Positions 35,738 through 44,425 of a stretch of 64,000 bases of DNA are shown here, one piece after another (the stretch's first letter is position 1; each line of letters starts with the position of its first letter). The stretch is from Peribacillus simplex NBRC 15720 = DSM 1321 (lineage in GTDB: Bacteria > Bacillota > Bacilli > Bacillales > DSM-1321): contig NZ_CP017704.1 of the NCBI RefSeq assembly GCF_002243645.1, positions 4,606,001-4,670,000 of the forward strand, written 5' to 3'. The notes under the pieces are model-generated. The model worked only from the letters and a program-made list of their open reading frames with translations. It had not been told where the DNA came from and ran no database searches. Made by a program: the position numbers and the translations under genes.

Positions 35738-36877
35738 ATGACAGAAGATATGAACCAGGTAGAAGTGAACAATTACAAAGTTGGGGATCAAGTTAAAGCA
35801 ACCGTTTCGAAGGTAGAAGAAAAACAGGTCATTGTCAATGTGGAAAACAGCAAGACTGATGGAATCATACCTATCAGCGAGCTTTCAAGCCTGCATGTCG
35901 AAAAGGCGTCAGATGCCGTTTCGGAAGGTGATGCATTGGAGCTGGAAGTAATTAAAGTCGAAGAAGAAGCTCTCATTCTATCAAAACGTAAAATTGACGC
36001 TCTTAAAGCATGGGATGACCTGGAATTGAAATTTGAAAATGGAGACGTATTTGAGGCTGAAGTTAAAGATGTCGTCAAAGGCGGGCTTGTTGTAGATCTA
36101 GGCGTACGTGGTTTTGTTCCAGCTTCTCTAGTAGAAGACTATTTCGTTGAAGACTTTTCTGATTACAAAAACAAAACTTTAACATTCAAGATCGTTGAGC
36201 TTGAGAAAGACAAGAATCGCTTAATCCTCTCACATCGGGCAGTGGTCCAAGACCAAAAGGAAAAGCAAAAAGCAAACGTTTTGGATAAGATTGAAAGCGG
36301 GCAAGTGCTTGAGGGCGTGGTCCAAAGGATTACCGATTTTGGTGCCTTCGTGGATATTGGAGGCGTAGACGGCCTTGTCCACATTTCCCAGCTTTCCCAT
36401 CAGCATGTCGACAAGGCATCCGATGTCGTTTCCGAAGGGGATAAGGTGCAGGTGAAAGTACTATCCATCGATCGTGATAATGAAAGGATTTCACTTTCCA
36501 TTAAGGATACCCTTCCGGGACCATGGGCAGGCATTGCAGAAAAAGCGGCCAAAGGCTCTACACTGGAAGGTATCGTTAAACGCCTTGTTTCTTTCGGTGC
36601 CTTCGTGGAGATTTTTCCAGGAGTAGAAGGGCTTGTCCATATTTCACAGATTTCACACAAGCATATTGCCACACCGCAAGAAGTACTTAAAGAAGGCCAG
36701 TCTGTGGAAGTGAAAGTGCTGGAGGTCAATGAAACGGATCAACGTCTATCATTGAGCATTAAGGAACTTGAAGAACCTCAATCCAATTACAACACATCAG
36801 ATTATGAGCTCCCTGAAGAATCGAAGGGCTTTCAGCTAGGTGAAATGATCGGTGATCAATTGAAAAAACTAAAATAA
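35738..36877 (+). CDS. ypfD: Ribosomal protein S1 homologue YpfD
   Basis: 379 aa from the ATG at 35738, directly after TAAGGAGGA. Four S1 RNA-binding repeats can be counted, near residues 15-80, 100-165, 187-255 and 272-342, with the later ones most canonical ([20 protein letters not shown]). Gram-positive S1 proteins of this type are shorter than the six-repeat E. coli protein and may not be ribosomal. The C-terminal 35 residues are acidic. It probably has its own promoter in the 215-bp gap after plsC. Confidence 0.93.
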   Translation: MTEDMNQVEVNNYKVGDQVKATVSKVEEKQVIVNVENSKTDGIIPISELSSLHVEKASDAVSEGDALELEVIKVEEEALILSKRKIDALKAWDDLELKFENGDVFEAEVKDVVKGGLVVDLGVRGFVPASLVEDYFVEDFSDYKNKTLTFKIVELEKDKNRLILSHRAVVQDQKEKQKANVLDKIESGQVLEGVVQRITDFGAFVDIGGVDGLVHISQLSHQHVDKASDVVSEGDKVQVKVLSIDRDNERISLSIKDTLPGPWAGIAEKAAKGSTLEGIVKRLVSFGAFVEIFPGVEGLVHISQISHKHIATPQEVLKEGQSVEVKVLEVNETDQRLSLSIKELEEPQSNYNTSDYELPEESKGFQLGEMIGDQLKKLK

Positions 36878-36884
36878 GATAATA

Positions 36885-37943
36885 ATGGTGATGGCCTTGG
36901 AGAGAAAACAACGAAAATTAGATCATATAGAATTTGCGCTAAAGACAGGACAGCAGCATAAAACAGGACTAGAAGATATTTCGTTTATTCACCAAAGCTT
37001 ACCAGGTATTTCCTTGAATAATGTGAACCTCACATCAGAAGTTGGCGAACTTGAATTAAGTTCGCCAATTTTTATAAATGCCATGACCGGAGGCGGAGGC
37101 CCTGAAACCGAAAAATTGAATGGTGACCTAGCCATTGCTGCACGGGAAACAGGAATCGCCATGGCGGTAGGATCGCAAATGGCAGCTATCAAGGATTCTA
37201 GCCAGCAAGCTTCCTTTAAAGTTGTAAGGAAGGAAAATCCTGATGGTGTGTTGATTGGTAATCTCGGTGGTGAAGCAACAGTCGAACAGGCTAAGCGGGC
37301 CATCGAAATGATCAGGGCCAATGCCCTTCAGATACATATTAACGTCATCCAAGAATTGACGATGCCTGAAGGGGACAGGGATTTTGCGGGTACCCTTTCG
37401 AGAATAGAAAAAATCAGCAGAACGATCGGAATTCCTGTCATCGTAAAAGAGGTTGGATTTGGGATGAGTATGGAAACGGTGCAGCAATTACATTCCGTGG
37501 GTGTTTCGATTATTGATGTAGGCGGGTTTGGCGGAACGAATTTTGCTAAAATCGAGAATGAAAGACGAGCAAAAATACTCGGATATTTTAATGAATGGGG
37601 CATACCGACAGCCGCTTCGATTGTCGAAGCAGTTAATGTTTCACCACAGTTATCAGTCATTGGGTCGGGTGGCATTCAAAGCCCTTTGGAAATTACAAAA
37701 AGCCTGGCATTAGGAGCGAAAGGTGTCGGATTGGCCGGACATTTCCTCAAGCTCTATAAAGAGTTGGGCTTGGAAAAATTGATTAAAGAAGTAAATTACA
37801 TACATGAAGATTTGAAGGTCATCATGACTGCACTCGGGTGCGCTAATATCTCAGAGCTAAGGAAATCGAAATTAGTCATCAAAGGAAATACCTATCATTG
37901 GTTATCTCAAAGAGGCATTGATTGTTCGGCTTATGCTAAATGA
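36885..37943 (+). CDS. fni: Type 2 isopentenyl-diphosphate delta-isomerase
   Basis: 352 aa, FMN-dependent TIM-barrel enzyme (ATG at 36891 is an alternative start). Family motifs are [32 protein letters not shown] with the key Gln and Glu, VKEVGFGMS, and [10 protein letters not shown]. It interconverts the C5 isoprenoid precursors, feeding the heptaprenyl synthase encoded by hepS and hepT in this window. Seven bases separate it from ypfD. A terminator follows. Confidence 0.95.
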   Translation: MVMALERKQRKLDHIEFALKTGQQHKTGLEDISFIHQSLPGISLNNVNLTSEVGELELSSPIFINAMTGGGGPETEKLNGDLAIAARETGIAMAVGSQMAAIKDSSQQASFKVVRKENPDGVLIGNLGGEATVEQAKRAIEMIRANALQIHINVIQELTMPEGDRDFAGTLSRIEKISRTIGIPVIVKEVGFGMSMETVQQLHSVGVSIIDVGGFGGTNFAKIENERRAKILGYFNEWGIPTAASIVEAVNVSPQLSVIGSGGIQSPLEITKSLALGAKGVGLAGHFLKLYKELGLEKLIKEVNYIHEDLKVIMTALGCANISELRKSKLVIKGNTYHWLSQRGIDCSAYAK

Positions 37944-37956
37944 ATGACCACAAAGG

Positions 37957-37995
37957 AAGCATCTCAATTGAAACGAATTGAGATGCTTCTTTTTG
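37957..37995 (+). terminator. Terminator of fni
   Basis: AAGCATCTCAATT (37957-37969) pairs perfectly with AATTGAGATGCTT (37976-37988), followed by CTTTTTG. Confidence 0.9.
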
Positions 37996-38008
37996 TTCAG
38001 GAATAGAC

Positions 38009-38140
38009 TTAACTATTCCTTTTTCGTGCCTCTTCAGGGCTTTCCATTCTTGTTGCCCCTTTATGATCCAGCGATTGGTCCCTGTCGGACTCCACCCGTT
38101 TACTTTCTTTCAATTTCTTCTCTTGCCGATCTTTTCCCAT
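38009..38140 (-). CDS. ypzI: YpzI family small protein
   Basis: 43 aa on the minus strand, ATG at 38140 after a strong AAAGGAGGTG, stop at 38009. It begins MGKDRQEKKLKESKRVESDR and is highly charged without membrane or cysteine features. It matches the small conserved YpzI protein found near yphA in B. subtilis by position and N-terminus (from memory). Function unknown. The open frame on the plus strand at the same place lacks a ribosome site. Confidence 0.82.
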   Translation of the reverse strand: MGKDRQEKKLKESKRVESDRDQSLDHKGATRMESPEEARKRNS

Positions 38141-38253
38141 GTTCACACCTCCTTTTTAAATGGTAGGGGGAAGGTTTTCCTCATCAAATGCCGTGCTTTA
38201 CGTTTATACTTTGAATAAACAAGCCATAATGTTCCTAAAAGGGGGACGGCAGC

Positions 38254-38874
38254 ATGGATGGAATTATATTTTATTGGATTTCATGGATAGTTTGGGTCAT
38301 TGTCATGTTTTTTATTCCGAAAACGGTTCCCTTTCGTTTTGATTTTATTTTTCATCTATTAGCCGTTATGGTATTAGCGTGCTATAAACTGGAGGCTCCC
38401 TTGGTTTCCGTGCATTTGAGCGGTCCGTATCTTTTCTTTATACTGTGTGTGTATATTAGGAAGAAATCAATCATCAAGATGATGGAACTGATCAGCGGAA
38501 GTCTTATTATCACTCTCGCTTATGCTAGTTTTCAACTTTTTTCTTTGCTTGATCCGATATGGCTTATCATGAAACCCTCTTATCTTTTGTGTATTTTCCT
38601 GAATTATCTTATCCTACTACTTTTTAAAAATTGGAAACATCGATTGTTCGTCCTTTTAATTGGGATGATGATGGGAGATATCATATATGCTGGATTGCTT
38701 GCTTACCACTCTTTACCTTATGTGGCACTTGCTTACGCATGGCATGATAATGCAGTTCTGGTATTGGGCGCAAACATACTGTGGAGAATGTTGGAACTGG
38801 TTGGCCAATACATTTATTTAATATCCCAATCGAGATTTTTATCAAAACAAGGAAAAGAGAATTTTAATCAATGA
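38254..38874 (+). CDS. yphA: YphA family membrane protein
   Basis: 206 aa, almost entirely hydrophobic with six or seven membrane helices. It follows AAAGGGGGAC and lies before der, as yphA does in B. subtilis. No catalytic motif is visible. Function unknown. Confidence 0.82.
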   Translation: MDGIIFYWISWIVWVIVMFFIPKTVPFRFDFIFHLLAVMVLACYKLEAPLVSVHLSGPYLFFILCVYIRKKSIIKMMELISGSLIITLAYASFQLFSLLDPIWLIMKPSYLLCIFLNYLILLLFKNWKHRLFVLLIGMMMGDIIYAGLLAYHSLPYVALAYAWHDNAVLVLGANILWRMLELVGQYIYLISQSRFLSKQGKENFNQ

Positions 38875-39375
38875 AGAGTATGTTGGAAAAGTAGGTATGG
38901 GGTATTAGCCGCTTTATCAAAAGGCAGAAGTATAAATGGAACCAATTGGAATTGGAAGGCTTTTATTCATACAATCATTGTTGATTGGCGAGAAATTTGT
39001 TACTATAGGATAGTTAGAGGTCTGTAGATAAATCGTAAAATGCTCTAAACAATTAAAAAGGAAGCCGTATGTCGAAGCTTTCTTCATTTTTTTGGGCTGA
39101 TTATAATCAAGTTTGAGCATGCAGAGGGTTCAGCTTCACGTCACCTTAGGAACTGGGGCGTCAAGTGGACAAACTGCCCGTGAATACTAGATGAGATTAA
39201 CTGAACATCAGTTGGGATTTTCATACTGATGAAAGATTCCTTTAAATGATGATGGATACAGCCTTTTCCTTTTAAAGGAAATAATGAAAATCAATAATGC
39301 AAAGCAACCGTAATAAATGCATTCATGAATTTCGTGACTTTGACAGAGATATAGTAGCAGAAAGGGTGAATAGCA
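38875..39375. other. 501-bp gap between yphA and der without a gene
   Basis: No reading frame here has a credible start and family resemblance. Small dyads are present, such as AACTGAACATCAGTT (39198-39212), TTTCATACTGATGAAA (39218-39233) and TTTCCTTTTAAAGGAAA (39266-39282). In B. subtilis seaA (yphB) occupies this place; it is missing or decayed beyond recognition. Confidence 0.5.
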
Positions 39376-40686
39376 ATGCCAAAACCGGTAATTGCGATAG
39401 TCGGTCGTCCGAACGTGGGAAAATCGACAATCTTTAATAGGATAGTTGGAGAACGGGTTTCGATTGTCGAAGACGTTCCTGGAGTAACTCGGGACAGGAT
39501 TTATAGTTCTGGTGAATGGTTGACACATGATTTTAACATTATTGATACAGGTGGAATTGATATCGGTGACGAGCCGTTCCTAGAACAAATTCGCCAGCAG
39601 GCTGAAATTGCCATCGACGAAGCCGATGTGATAATTTTTATGACGAATGGTCGTGAAGGGGTAACGGCTGCTGATGAAGAAGTCGCTAAGATACTCTATA
39701 AATCGAGGAAGCCAGTTGTCCTTGCAGTAAATAAAGTCGATAACCCAGAAATGAAAGATCAAATTTATGATTTCTATGCGTTAGGTTTTGGCGATCCATT
39801 CCCGATCTCCGGGTCTCATGGACTTGGTCTTGGTGATCTTCTGGATGAAGCGGCCAAACATTTCCCTAAATTCAGCGGCCAGGATTATGCTGATGATGTC
39901 ATTAAATTCAGTTTGATTGGAAGACCGAACGTAGGTAAATCATCACTGGTCAATGCATTGTTAGGTGAAGAACGTGTCATTGTAAGTGATATTGAAGGTA
40001 CGACTCGCGACGCGATTGACTCTCCTTATAAATACAATGGCAAAGAATATGTCATTATTGATACAGCAGGGATGCGGAAAAAAGGTAAAGTGTATGAAAG
40101 CACGGAAAAATATAGCGTACTTCGTGCATTAAGGGCAATTGAACGTTCAGACGTTGTTCTTGTGGTCCTGAACGCTGAAGAAGGTATTCGTGAGCAGGAT
40201 AAAAAAATTGCCGGATATGCCCATGAAGCGGGTAGGGCGGTCATCATCGTCGTCAATAAGTGGGATGCCATCGAGAAAGATGAAAAAACGATGAAGGATT
40301 TTGAAGAAAAGATCCGTGCCCATTTCCTATTCTTGGATTATGCGCCAATCATTTATCTTTCTGCCTTAACGAAAAAACGGACACATACCTTAATACCGGT
40401 CATTGACCAGGCTAGTGAGAATCATGCTATCCGAGTTCAGACAAATGTATTGAATGAAGTGGTCATGGATGCCGTGGCGATGAATCCGACACCGACACAT
40501 AATGGCAACCGTTTGAAAATTTATTATACGACTCAGGTAGCTATCAAGCCGCCAACTTTCGTTGTATTCGTTAACGATCCGGAGTTATTGCATTTCTCAT
40601 ATGAGAGATTTTTAGAAAATCGAATTAGGGATGCCTTTGGTTTTGAAGGAACACCAATACGAATTTTTGGACGCCAGAGGAAATAG
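39376..40686 (+). CDS. der: GTPase Der (EngA), ribosome assembly
   Basis: 436 aa with two GTPase domains in tandem, the hallmark of the family. The first has [21 protein letters not shown] and NKVD; the second has [21 protein letters not shown] and NKWD. A KH-like domain ends the protein. It is needed for assembly of the 50S subunit. gpsA follows 16 nt later. Confidence 0.97.
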   Translation: MPKPVIAIVGRPNVGKSTIFNRIVGERVSIVEDVPGVTRDRIYSSGEWLTHDFNIIDTGGIDIGDEPFLEQIRQQAEIAIDEADVIIFMTNGREGVTAADEEVAKILYKSRKPVVLAVNKVDNPEMKDQIYDFYALGFGDPFPISGSHGLGLGDLLDEAAKHFPKFSGQDYADDVIKFSLIGRPNVGKSSLVNALLGEERVIVSDIEGTTRDAIDSPYKYNGKEYVIIDTAGMRKKGKVYESTEKYSVLRALRAIERSDVVLVVLNAEEGIREQDKKIAGYAHEAGRAVIIVVNKWDAIEKDEKTMKDFEEKIRAHFLFLDYAPIIYLSALTKKRTHTLIPVIDQASENHAIRVQTNVLNEVVMDAVAMNPTPTHNGNRLKIYYTTQVAIKPPTFVVFVNDPELLHFSYERFLENRIRDAFGFEGTPIRIFGRQRK

Positions 40687-40702
40687 TAAAGGTGGTTATA
40701 AC

Positions 40703-41755
40703 ATGGTGAAAGATAAAGAAAGTATCGCAGTGATTGGAGCTGGGAGCTGGGGAACTGCTTTAGCGCTCGTAATCGCTGATAACCAGCATGAAGTGAGATT
40801 ATGGGGACATAATCAGAAACAAATCAATGAAATAAATCAAAATCATACGAATGAAAAATACTTGCCTGGGATTGAATTGCCTTTGGGGATTAAAGGCTAT
40901 TCTTCGATTAAGGAAGCATTGGTCGGGATTGAAATAATAATTTTGGCTGTGCCGACCAAAGCCTACCGGGAAGTGCTTGGTCAGATTGAAGAGGCTCATG
41001 ATAAGCCATTGACAATCGTTCATGTAAGTAAGGGGATTGAACCTGATTCCTTGCTTCGTATATCTGAAATGATTGAAGAAGTCTCTTCGGCGGATTGGCT
41101 TAAAGATATAGTGGTTCTTTCAGGACCGAGTCATGCAGAAGAAGTCAGTCTACGTCACCCGACAACAGTTGCCGTTTCTTCAAAGAATATGAAAGCTGCC
41201 GAAAGGGTTCAGGACATCTTTATCAATAATAATTTCCGTGTTTATACAAATCCGGACTTGATAGGTGTTGAAATCGGAGGGGCATTAAAGAACATCATTG
41301 CTTTGGCTGCCGGCATTACGGATGGTTTAGGCTACGGGGATAATGCCAAGGCTGCATTAATGACACGAGGATTGGCTGAAATATCCCGTCTAGGGGTGGC
41401 CATGGGGGCTAACCCATTAACGTTTTCAGGTTTAGCTGGGATTGGCGACTTGATCGTCACTTGTACAAGCGTCCATTCCCGTAATTGGAGAGCTGGGAAT
41501 ATGCTTGGAAAAGGGCAAAAGCTTGAAGAAGTTTTGGAAAACATGGGTATGGTCGTTGAAGGTGTCAGAACCACTAAAGCTGCCTTTCAACTAGCTCAAA
41601 AGTACGAAGTGAACATGCCGATCACTGAAGCCCTGTACGATGTTTTATTCAATGGGGAAGAAGTGAAAAAGGCAGTTGACCTTTTGATGAATCGTTCAAA
41701 AACGAATGAGATGGAAGAACTTTTCAACATATTGGATAGCAGGCAGCAGGATTAA
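40703..41755 (+). CDS. gpsA: Glycerol-3-phosphate dehydrogenase [NAD(P)+]
   Basis: 350 aa from the ATG at 40703, after AAAGGTGG; an in-frame start inside der is not needed. The nucleotide motif is GAGSWGTA and the catalytic lysines lie in VSKGIE and [20 protein letters not shown]. It reduces dihydroxyacetone phosphate to glycerol-3-phosphate for phospholipid synthesis. Operon with der. Confidence 0.96.
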   Translation: MVKDKESIAVIGAGSWGTALALVIADNQHEVRLWGHNQKQINEINQNHTNEKYLPGIELPLGIKGYSSIKEALVGIEIIILAVPTKAYREVLGQIEEAHDKPLTIVHVSKGIEPDSLLRISEMIEEVSSADWLKDIVVLSGPSHAEEVSLRHPTTVAVSSKNMKAAERVQDIFINNNFRVYTNPDLIGVEIGGALKNIIALAAGITDGLGYGDNAKAALMTRGLAEISRLGVAMGANPLTFSGLAGIGDLIVTCTSVHSRNWRAGNMLGKGQKLEEVLENMGMVVEGVRTTKAAFQLAQKYEVNMPITEALYDVLFNGEEVKKAVDLLMNRSKTNEMEELFNILDSRQQD

Positions 41756-41890
41756 CCTACAATCTGTTGATTTTTATAAAAGAATTTCATTAAATTAGGC
41801 ATTTGATGATGCGCCTTGCCGTGTATCAGCATACAATGCAACGAAAGTAAACTAGTAATTTGACCTCGGCACGGGGGATTTAGTCAATTG

Positions 41891-41923
41891 AGCAGAAGAT
41901 ATCTAGATATCTTCTGCTTTTTT
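41891..41923 (+). terminator. Terminator of der-gpsA
   Basis: AGCAGAAGATATC (41891-41903) pairs with GATATCTTCTGCT (41906-41918), followed by TTTTTT. Confidence 0.88.
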
Positions 41924-41955
41924 ATGGGCAAAAAATCATCTGGTACCTTTTAACT

Positions 41956-41990
41956 TATGAATAATTGAATAAGTTATTCAAATTTGCATA
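41956..41990. promoter_or_regulatory. Tandem activator sites upstream of the permease promoter
   Basis: TATTCAAATTTGCATA (41975-41990) matches TATGCATATTTGCATA before patA at 14 of 16 bases. TATGAATAATTGAATA (41956-41971) matches at 13 of 16. The proximal site ends 52 bp before the -24 GG, exactly as at patA. Confidence 0.6.
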
Positions 41991-42041
41991 AAGCATTCTA
42001 CATATTTCCTTGTTTTTTATTAAAAATCGACTATTTTTTTT

Positions 42042-42055
42042 GGTATGAAAATTGC
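42042..42055 (+). promoter_or_regulatory. Sigma-54 (-24/-12) promoter of the permease gene
   Basis: TGGTATGAAAATTGC has the invariant GG (42042-42043) and GC (42054-42055) separated by 10 bp. A sigma-54 activator is encoded 2.4 kb downstream. Confidence 0.75.
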
Positions 42056-42082
42056 GAAGTGTAATATGACCAAAAAAATTAT

Positions 42083-42120
42083 AAGGGAGGTGAGAAAAGT
42101 TGGTTAACTTTTCTCGCTAA
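42083..42120 (+). promoter_or_regulatory. Permease leader: orphan Shine-Dalgarno, mini-ORF and hairpin
   Basis: AAGGGAGGTGAG (42083-42094) precedes a TTG-started six-codon frame, Met-Val-Asn-Phe-Ser-Arg (42100-42120). GAGAAAAGTT (42092-42101) pairs with AACTTTTCTC (42106-42115). The permease has a separate ribosome site, AAGGAAGGGG. Confidence 0.5.
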
Positions 42121-42140
42121 AAAAGGAAGGGGAATGATAC

Positions 42141-43478
42141 ATGCAAACAGGTAAACTGAAAAGGTCTTTAAACTTATGGCATATCGTATTGCTTGGTGTT
42201 GGATATATGACGCCGATGGTCGTTTTTGATACATTCGGGATAGTTTCCGGAAAAACGGGGGGGCATGTGCCAACCGCATATGTTATTGCCCTTTTAGCGA
42301 TGTTATTTACTGCAGCCAGTTATGGGAAAATGGTGAAAATTTATCCGCAGGCTGGTTCGTCCTATACTTACACACAAAAAACGATCAATCCACATTTAGG
42401 TTTCCTTGTCGGGTGGTCTTCGTTACTTGATTATTTATTTTTACCTATGGTGAACGGCATTTTAACAAAAATATACTTAACTGCTCTTTTTCCGGAAGTA
42501 TACCCGTGGATATGGGTGGTGGCATTTGTCCTTTTAATGACAGTCATTAACTTATTCAATGTTAATTTTGCAGCCAACTTTAATAGCTTCCTTGTTTTTT
42601 TTCAAATGTTGGTCATCGTTATTTTTGTGGCACTTGTCGTTAAAGGAGTCATGGGTGGAGAAGGGACTGGAGAGGTCTTATCGGTTCAGCCATTCATCGG
42701 GCCTCATATGGAATTGTCGACGCTCATAACTGGTGCTACAATCCTTTGTTTTTCTTTCTTGGGGTTTGACGCAGTCACTACTTTATCGGAAGAAACACCG
42801 AATCCATCCAAAACGGTTCCCAGGGCCATCTTTTTGACTGCCCTTATCGGAGGGGTTTTATTTGTTACGGCATCATTCTTTACACAGTTATTTTTTCCGG
42901 ATGTTTCCCGTTTTAGCGATCCTGAAGCAGCTTCTCCGGAAATTGCCCTTTTCGTGGGCGGGAAGTTATTTCAGTCTTTCTTTCTTGCAGGAACCTTATG
43001 CGGTACCCTTGCCTCCGGTCTTGCATCTCATGCTAGTGTTTCTAGGTTGCTATATGTCATGGGGCGTGACCAAATGATCCCGAAAAAACTATTTGGGTTT
43101 GTCCACCCCAAATACAACACGCCATTTTTTAATGTCATATTTGTCGGGTCCATATCAATGGTTGCCTTATTCCTTGATTTGGTTACGGCCGCTTCCCTCA
43201 TAAACTTTGGGGCTTTAATCGCTTTTACCTTCGTGAATATTTGCGTAATCGTCCATGCAATAAGAAACAAAAGCTTCAGAACGATTAAAGGATTTCTTTC
43301 AACTATTCTGTCCCCGGTTTTAGGCGCGGCTTCGGTATTCATCCTTTGGCTTAATCTCGAGATAAATTCCTTGATTTTAGGAATTGTCTGGGCGGTAATT
43401 GGGATTGGTTATCTTCTGTATCGGACAAAATGGTTTACGGAATCCCCTCCGCTATTCCGTTTTGAAGAAGCACAGTGA
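42141..43478 (+). CDS. APC-family amino acid/polyamine permease, probable putrescine importer
   Basis: 445 aa with about 12 membrane helices. The APC signature lies in helix 1 ([20 protein letters not shown]) and [45 protein letters not shown] follows helix 6. The pattern resembles PuuP-type putrescine importers. The substrate is inferred from the downstream putrescine aminotransferase with a matching promoter. It has its own sigma-54 promoter and upstream sites. Confidence 0.82.
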   Translation: MQTGKLKRSLNLWHIVLLGVGYMTPMVVFDTFGIVSGKTGGHVPTAYVIALLAMLFTAASYGKMVKIYPQAGSSYTYTQKTINPHLGFLVGWSSLLDYLFLPMVNGILTKIYLTALFPEVYPWIWVVAFVLLMTVINLFNVNFAANFNSFLVFFQMLVIVIFVALVVKGVMGGEGTGEVLSVQPFIGPHMELSTLITGATILCFSFLGFDAVTTLSEETPNPSKTVPRAIFLTALIGGVLFVTASFFTQLFFPDVSRFSDPEAASPEIALFVGGKLFQSFFLAGTLCGTLASGLASHASVSRLLYVMGRDQMIPKKLFGFVHPKYNTPFFNVIFVGSISMVALFLDLVTAASLINFGALIAFTFVNICVIVHAIRNKSFRTIKGFLSTILSPVLGAASVFILWLNLEINSLILGIVWAVIGIGYLLYRTKWFTESPPLFRFEEAQ

Positions 43479-43513
43479 ATCTACTCAATTCATGAAACGA
43501 AGGAGGTTGTTAT

Positions 43514-44026
43514 ATGGCTGATGAGAAAATGAAGTGGTCGTTAATGCTCATGCCTGTTGTTCTATTCGTTTTTCGTTCTGGCGTTAGCAAGGGTTTTTAA
43601 CATTTATGGGATTGCTGCATAGATGTCACATGGAATGGTTCCGGGAACCTGCGAGCTCGGTATAATGGTGATGCTTTTCACGGCATACAGTTATGGTCTG
43701 ATGGCAAAGTCATTCCTTCGGCAGTTTCGGTATATGCGTATACGCATAGATCTATTAATACATATGCCGGTTTTCTTGTAGGATAGTCGATACTGATGGA
43801 TTAATTATTCATTCCGATGGTCAATTACTTGTTGTTCAGCATTTTCTTTTTAGCAGCTTTTCCTTTTGTACCGGTTTATGCATGGATACTGAATTTACTG
43901 ATTATTGTGACGTTTATCAGTGTCATGGGGGTGAGAATAGCTTTGAAAGCAAATGCTGTACTAACGTTCGTCGCCTTGCGTTTCATGGTCATATTCATCG
44001 TTTTATCTATCCGTGAAATTACATGA
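43514..44026 (+). pseudogene. Decayed second APC permease gene
   Basis: The start (ATGGCTGATGAG, after GAAGGAGG) opens a frame that stops after 28 codons. Downstream, recognisable APC segments recur in different frames: GIAA-stop-MSHGMVPG, MVMLFTAYSYG, SVYAYTHRSIN, then TYAGFLVG-stop-SILMD-stop-LFIPMVNYLL, and on to NAVLTFVAL. They parallel the intact permease upstream ([18 protein letters not shown]). Several stops and frameshifts plus loss of the C-terminal half make it non-functional. Confidence 0.85.
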
Positions 44027-44186
44027 ATGAACAAGTAAAAGTGACGGTAGCAGAGCTTTGAAATCATATACCCTTGGGTCCTTAAAGTGTTTTATTAACC
44101 TAGCAAACGTAATGATGGATAAAGCTGACCTATCTGTATAAAAAGCCAAGGGCGACGAGGACTAAAGACCATCCACGAATCATAAC

Positions 44187-44215
44187 AATCAGGTTAAGCA
44201 AAGGCTAACCTGATT
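44187..44215. other. Hairpin after the pseudogene
   Basis: AATCAGGTTA (44187-44196) pairs with TAACCTGATT (44206-44215). No T run follows. The rest of 44031-44283 shows no gene. Confidence 0.4.
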
Positions 44216-44283
44216 AGAATTTATTAGAAAAGGTGAACCGTTCTCTATAAATAAGTCTAAGGTACATATCTGGTTTTTAGGTT

Positions 44284-44313
44284 AAAAGGGTCCGTTAAAG
44301 GACCCTTTTGTTG
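44284..44313 (+). terminator. Terminator upstream of the sigma-54 activator gene
   Basis: AAAAGGGTCC (44284-44293) pairs with GGACCCTTTT (44300-44309), then GTTG. It isolates the activator gene from permease transcripts. Confidence 0.75.
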
Positions 44314-44425
44314 TGAAACGAATAAAGGTAAATGCTGGATATGAGTAATGGTACATGTTATTTTTTATCTTGCAATTCGGAATTGTGATAAAATATAGGT
44401 TAGGTTACAAAAGGAGAGTGAAACT

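Noticed and set aside
37978..38166. Plus-strand frame after fni
   Set aside because: No ribosome site; the minus strand carries the better supported ypzI gene.
43817..44026. Stand-alone 69-codon membrane gene
   Set aside because: It is one surviving segment of the decayed APC permease, in frame with upstream stops.
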